A stretch of 38,761 nt of DNA. It comes from a virus. Positions 38,675 through 38,761 of this stretch are shown piece by piece; positions within the stretch are counted from its first letter, which is position 1; each line of letters begins with the position of its first letter. The position numbers were made by a program, and so were the translations under genes. The notes beneath the pieces are model-generated. The model was not told where the DNA came from and made no database searches. It saw only the letters and a program-made list of their open reading frames with translations. Location of the stretch: the IMG/VR virus record IMGVR_UViG_3300031673_000204, positions 1 through 38,761 of that record. One strand, 5' to 3'.

Positions 38675-38761
38675 ATGGACAAGCAACGCGAAGATGAAAT
38701 CTGCAAGATATTTGAGGACATTGTAAAGAAGCATCCTGATGCTACTGCTGATGAGGGTTCA
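38675..38761 (+). CDS. Hypothetical protein, cut by window end
   Basis: ATG 38675 (AGGAG at 38665-38669, 5-nt spacer) begins MDKQREDEICKIFEDIVKKH and remains open to the last base; an ATG at 38672 is the alternative. Helical and acidic; the 3' part is outside the window. Confidence 0.6.
   Translation, partial: MDKQREDEICKIFEDIVKKHPDATADEGS

Overview
The window is part of a tailed dsDNA phage genome with siphovirus-type, long non-contractile tail genes. Every convincing gene lies on the + strand. The host is Gram-negative: the lysis cassette has an embedded Rz/Rz1 spanin pair, and another gene encodes a secreted outer-membrane beta-barrel. The long tape measure and lambda-like G/GT frameshift pair support a siphovirus. 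The host genus cannot be read from the sequence; a proteobacterium is likely. No terminase, capsid or integrase gene is visible, so lifestyle is open.

Layout. (1) 1-11310, tail module: tail completion protein (cut by the window edge), tail tube, frameshifted assembly chaperones, tape measure, DUF2460 and DUF2163 tail-tip proteins, a GIY-YIG homing endonuclease inserted in the hub operon, NlpC/P60 peptidase, J-like tip protein, and a fibre protein ending in near-perfect 126-bp tandem repeats. (2) 11450-12933, lysis: small membrane protein, GH108 endolysin, holin candidate, Rz and embedded Rz1. (3) 12934-13388, boundary with a strong terminator and a candidate promoter. (4) 13389-22327, replication: SNF2-type helicase, two conserved proteins (one a possible ssDNA binder), an archaeo-eukaryotic-type primase related to TOTE primases, two DNA methyltransferases and a UvrD-like helicase. 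Between primase and UvrD-like helicase lies an array of inserted genes separated by an identical 93-bp repeat that encodes a truncated copy of the helicase's own P-loop N-terminus. (5) 22328-27226, accessory region: a structured non-coding stretch, then small genes, most preceded by a repeated two-hairpin leader whose stems are kept by compensatory changes. It includes a histone-H1-like protein, an alanine-rich repeat protein, DUF932 and a PagP-like outer-membrane protein. (6) 27263-38761, metabolism and polymerase operon starting at a promoter with a palindromic operator: FAD protein, ThyX, HAD phosphatase, SDR, VOC, DnaQ exonuclease, GNAT (apparently frameshifted), HEXXH protein, a DnaE-type polymerase with a degenerate PHP domain, and small membrane proteins.

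Together the replication genes form a nearly self-sufficient replisome (primase, C-family polymerase, proofreading exonuclease, two helicases) with nucleotide supply from ThyX. Most genes overlap as ATGA or sit within 30 bp, so translational coupling is the rule. The most unusual features are the repeat-bounded P-loop cassettes (18748-20892) and the two-hairpin leader family (22716-26671).
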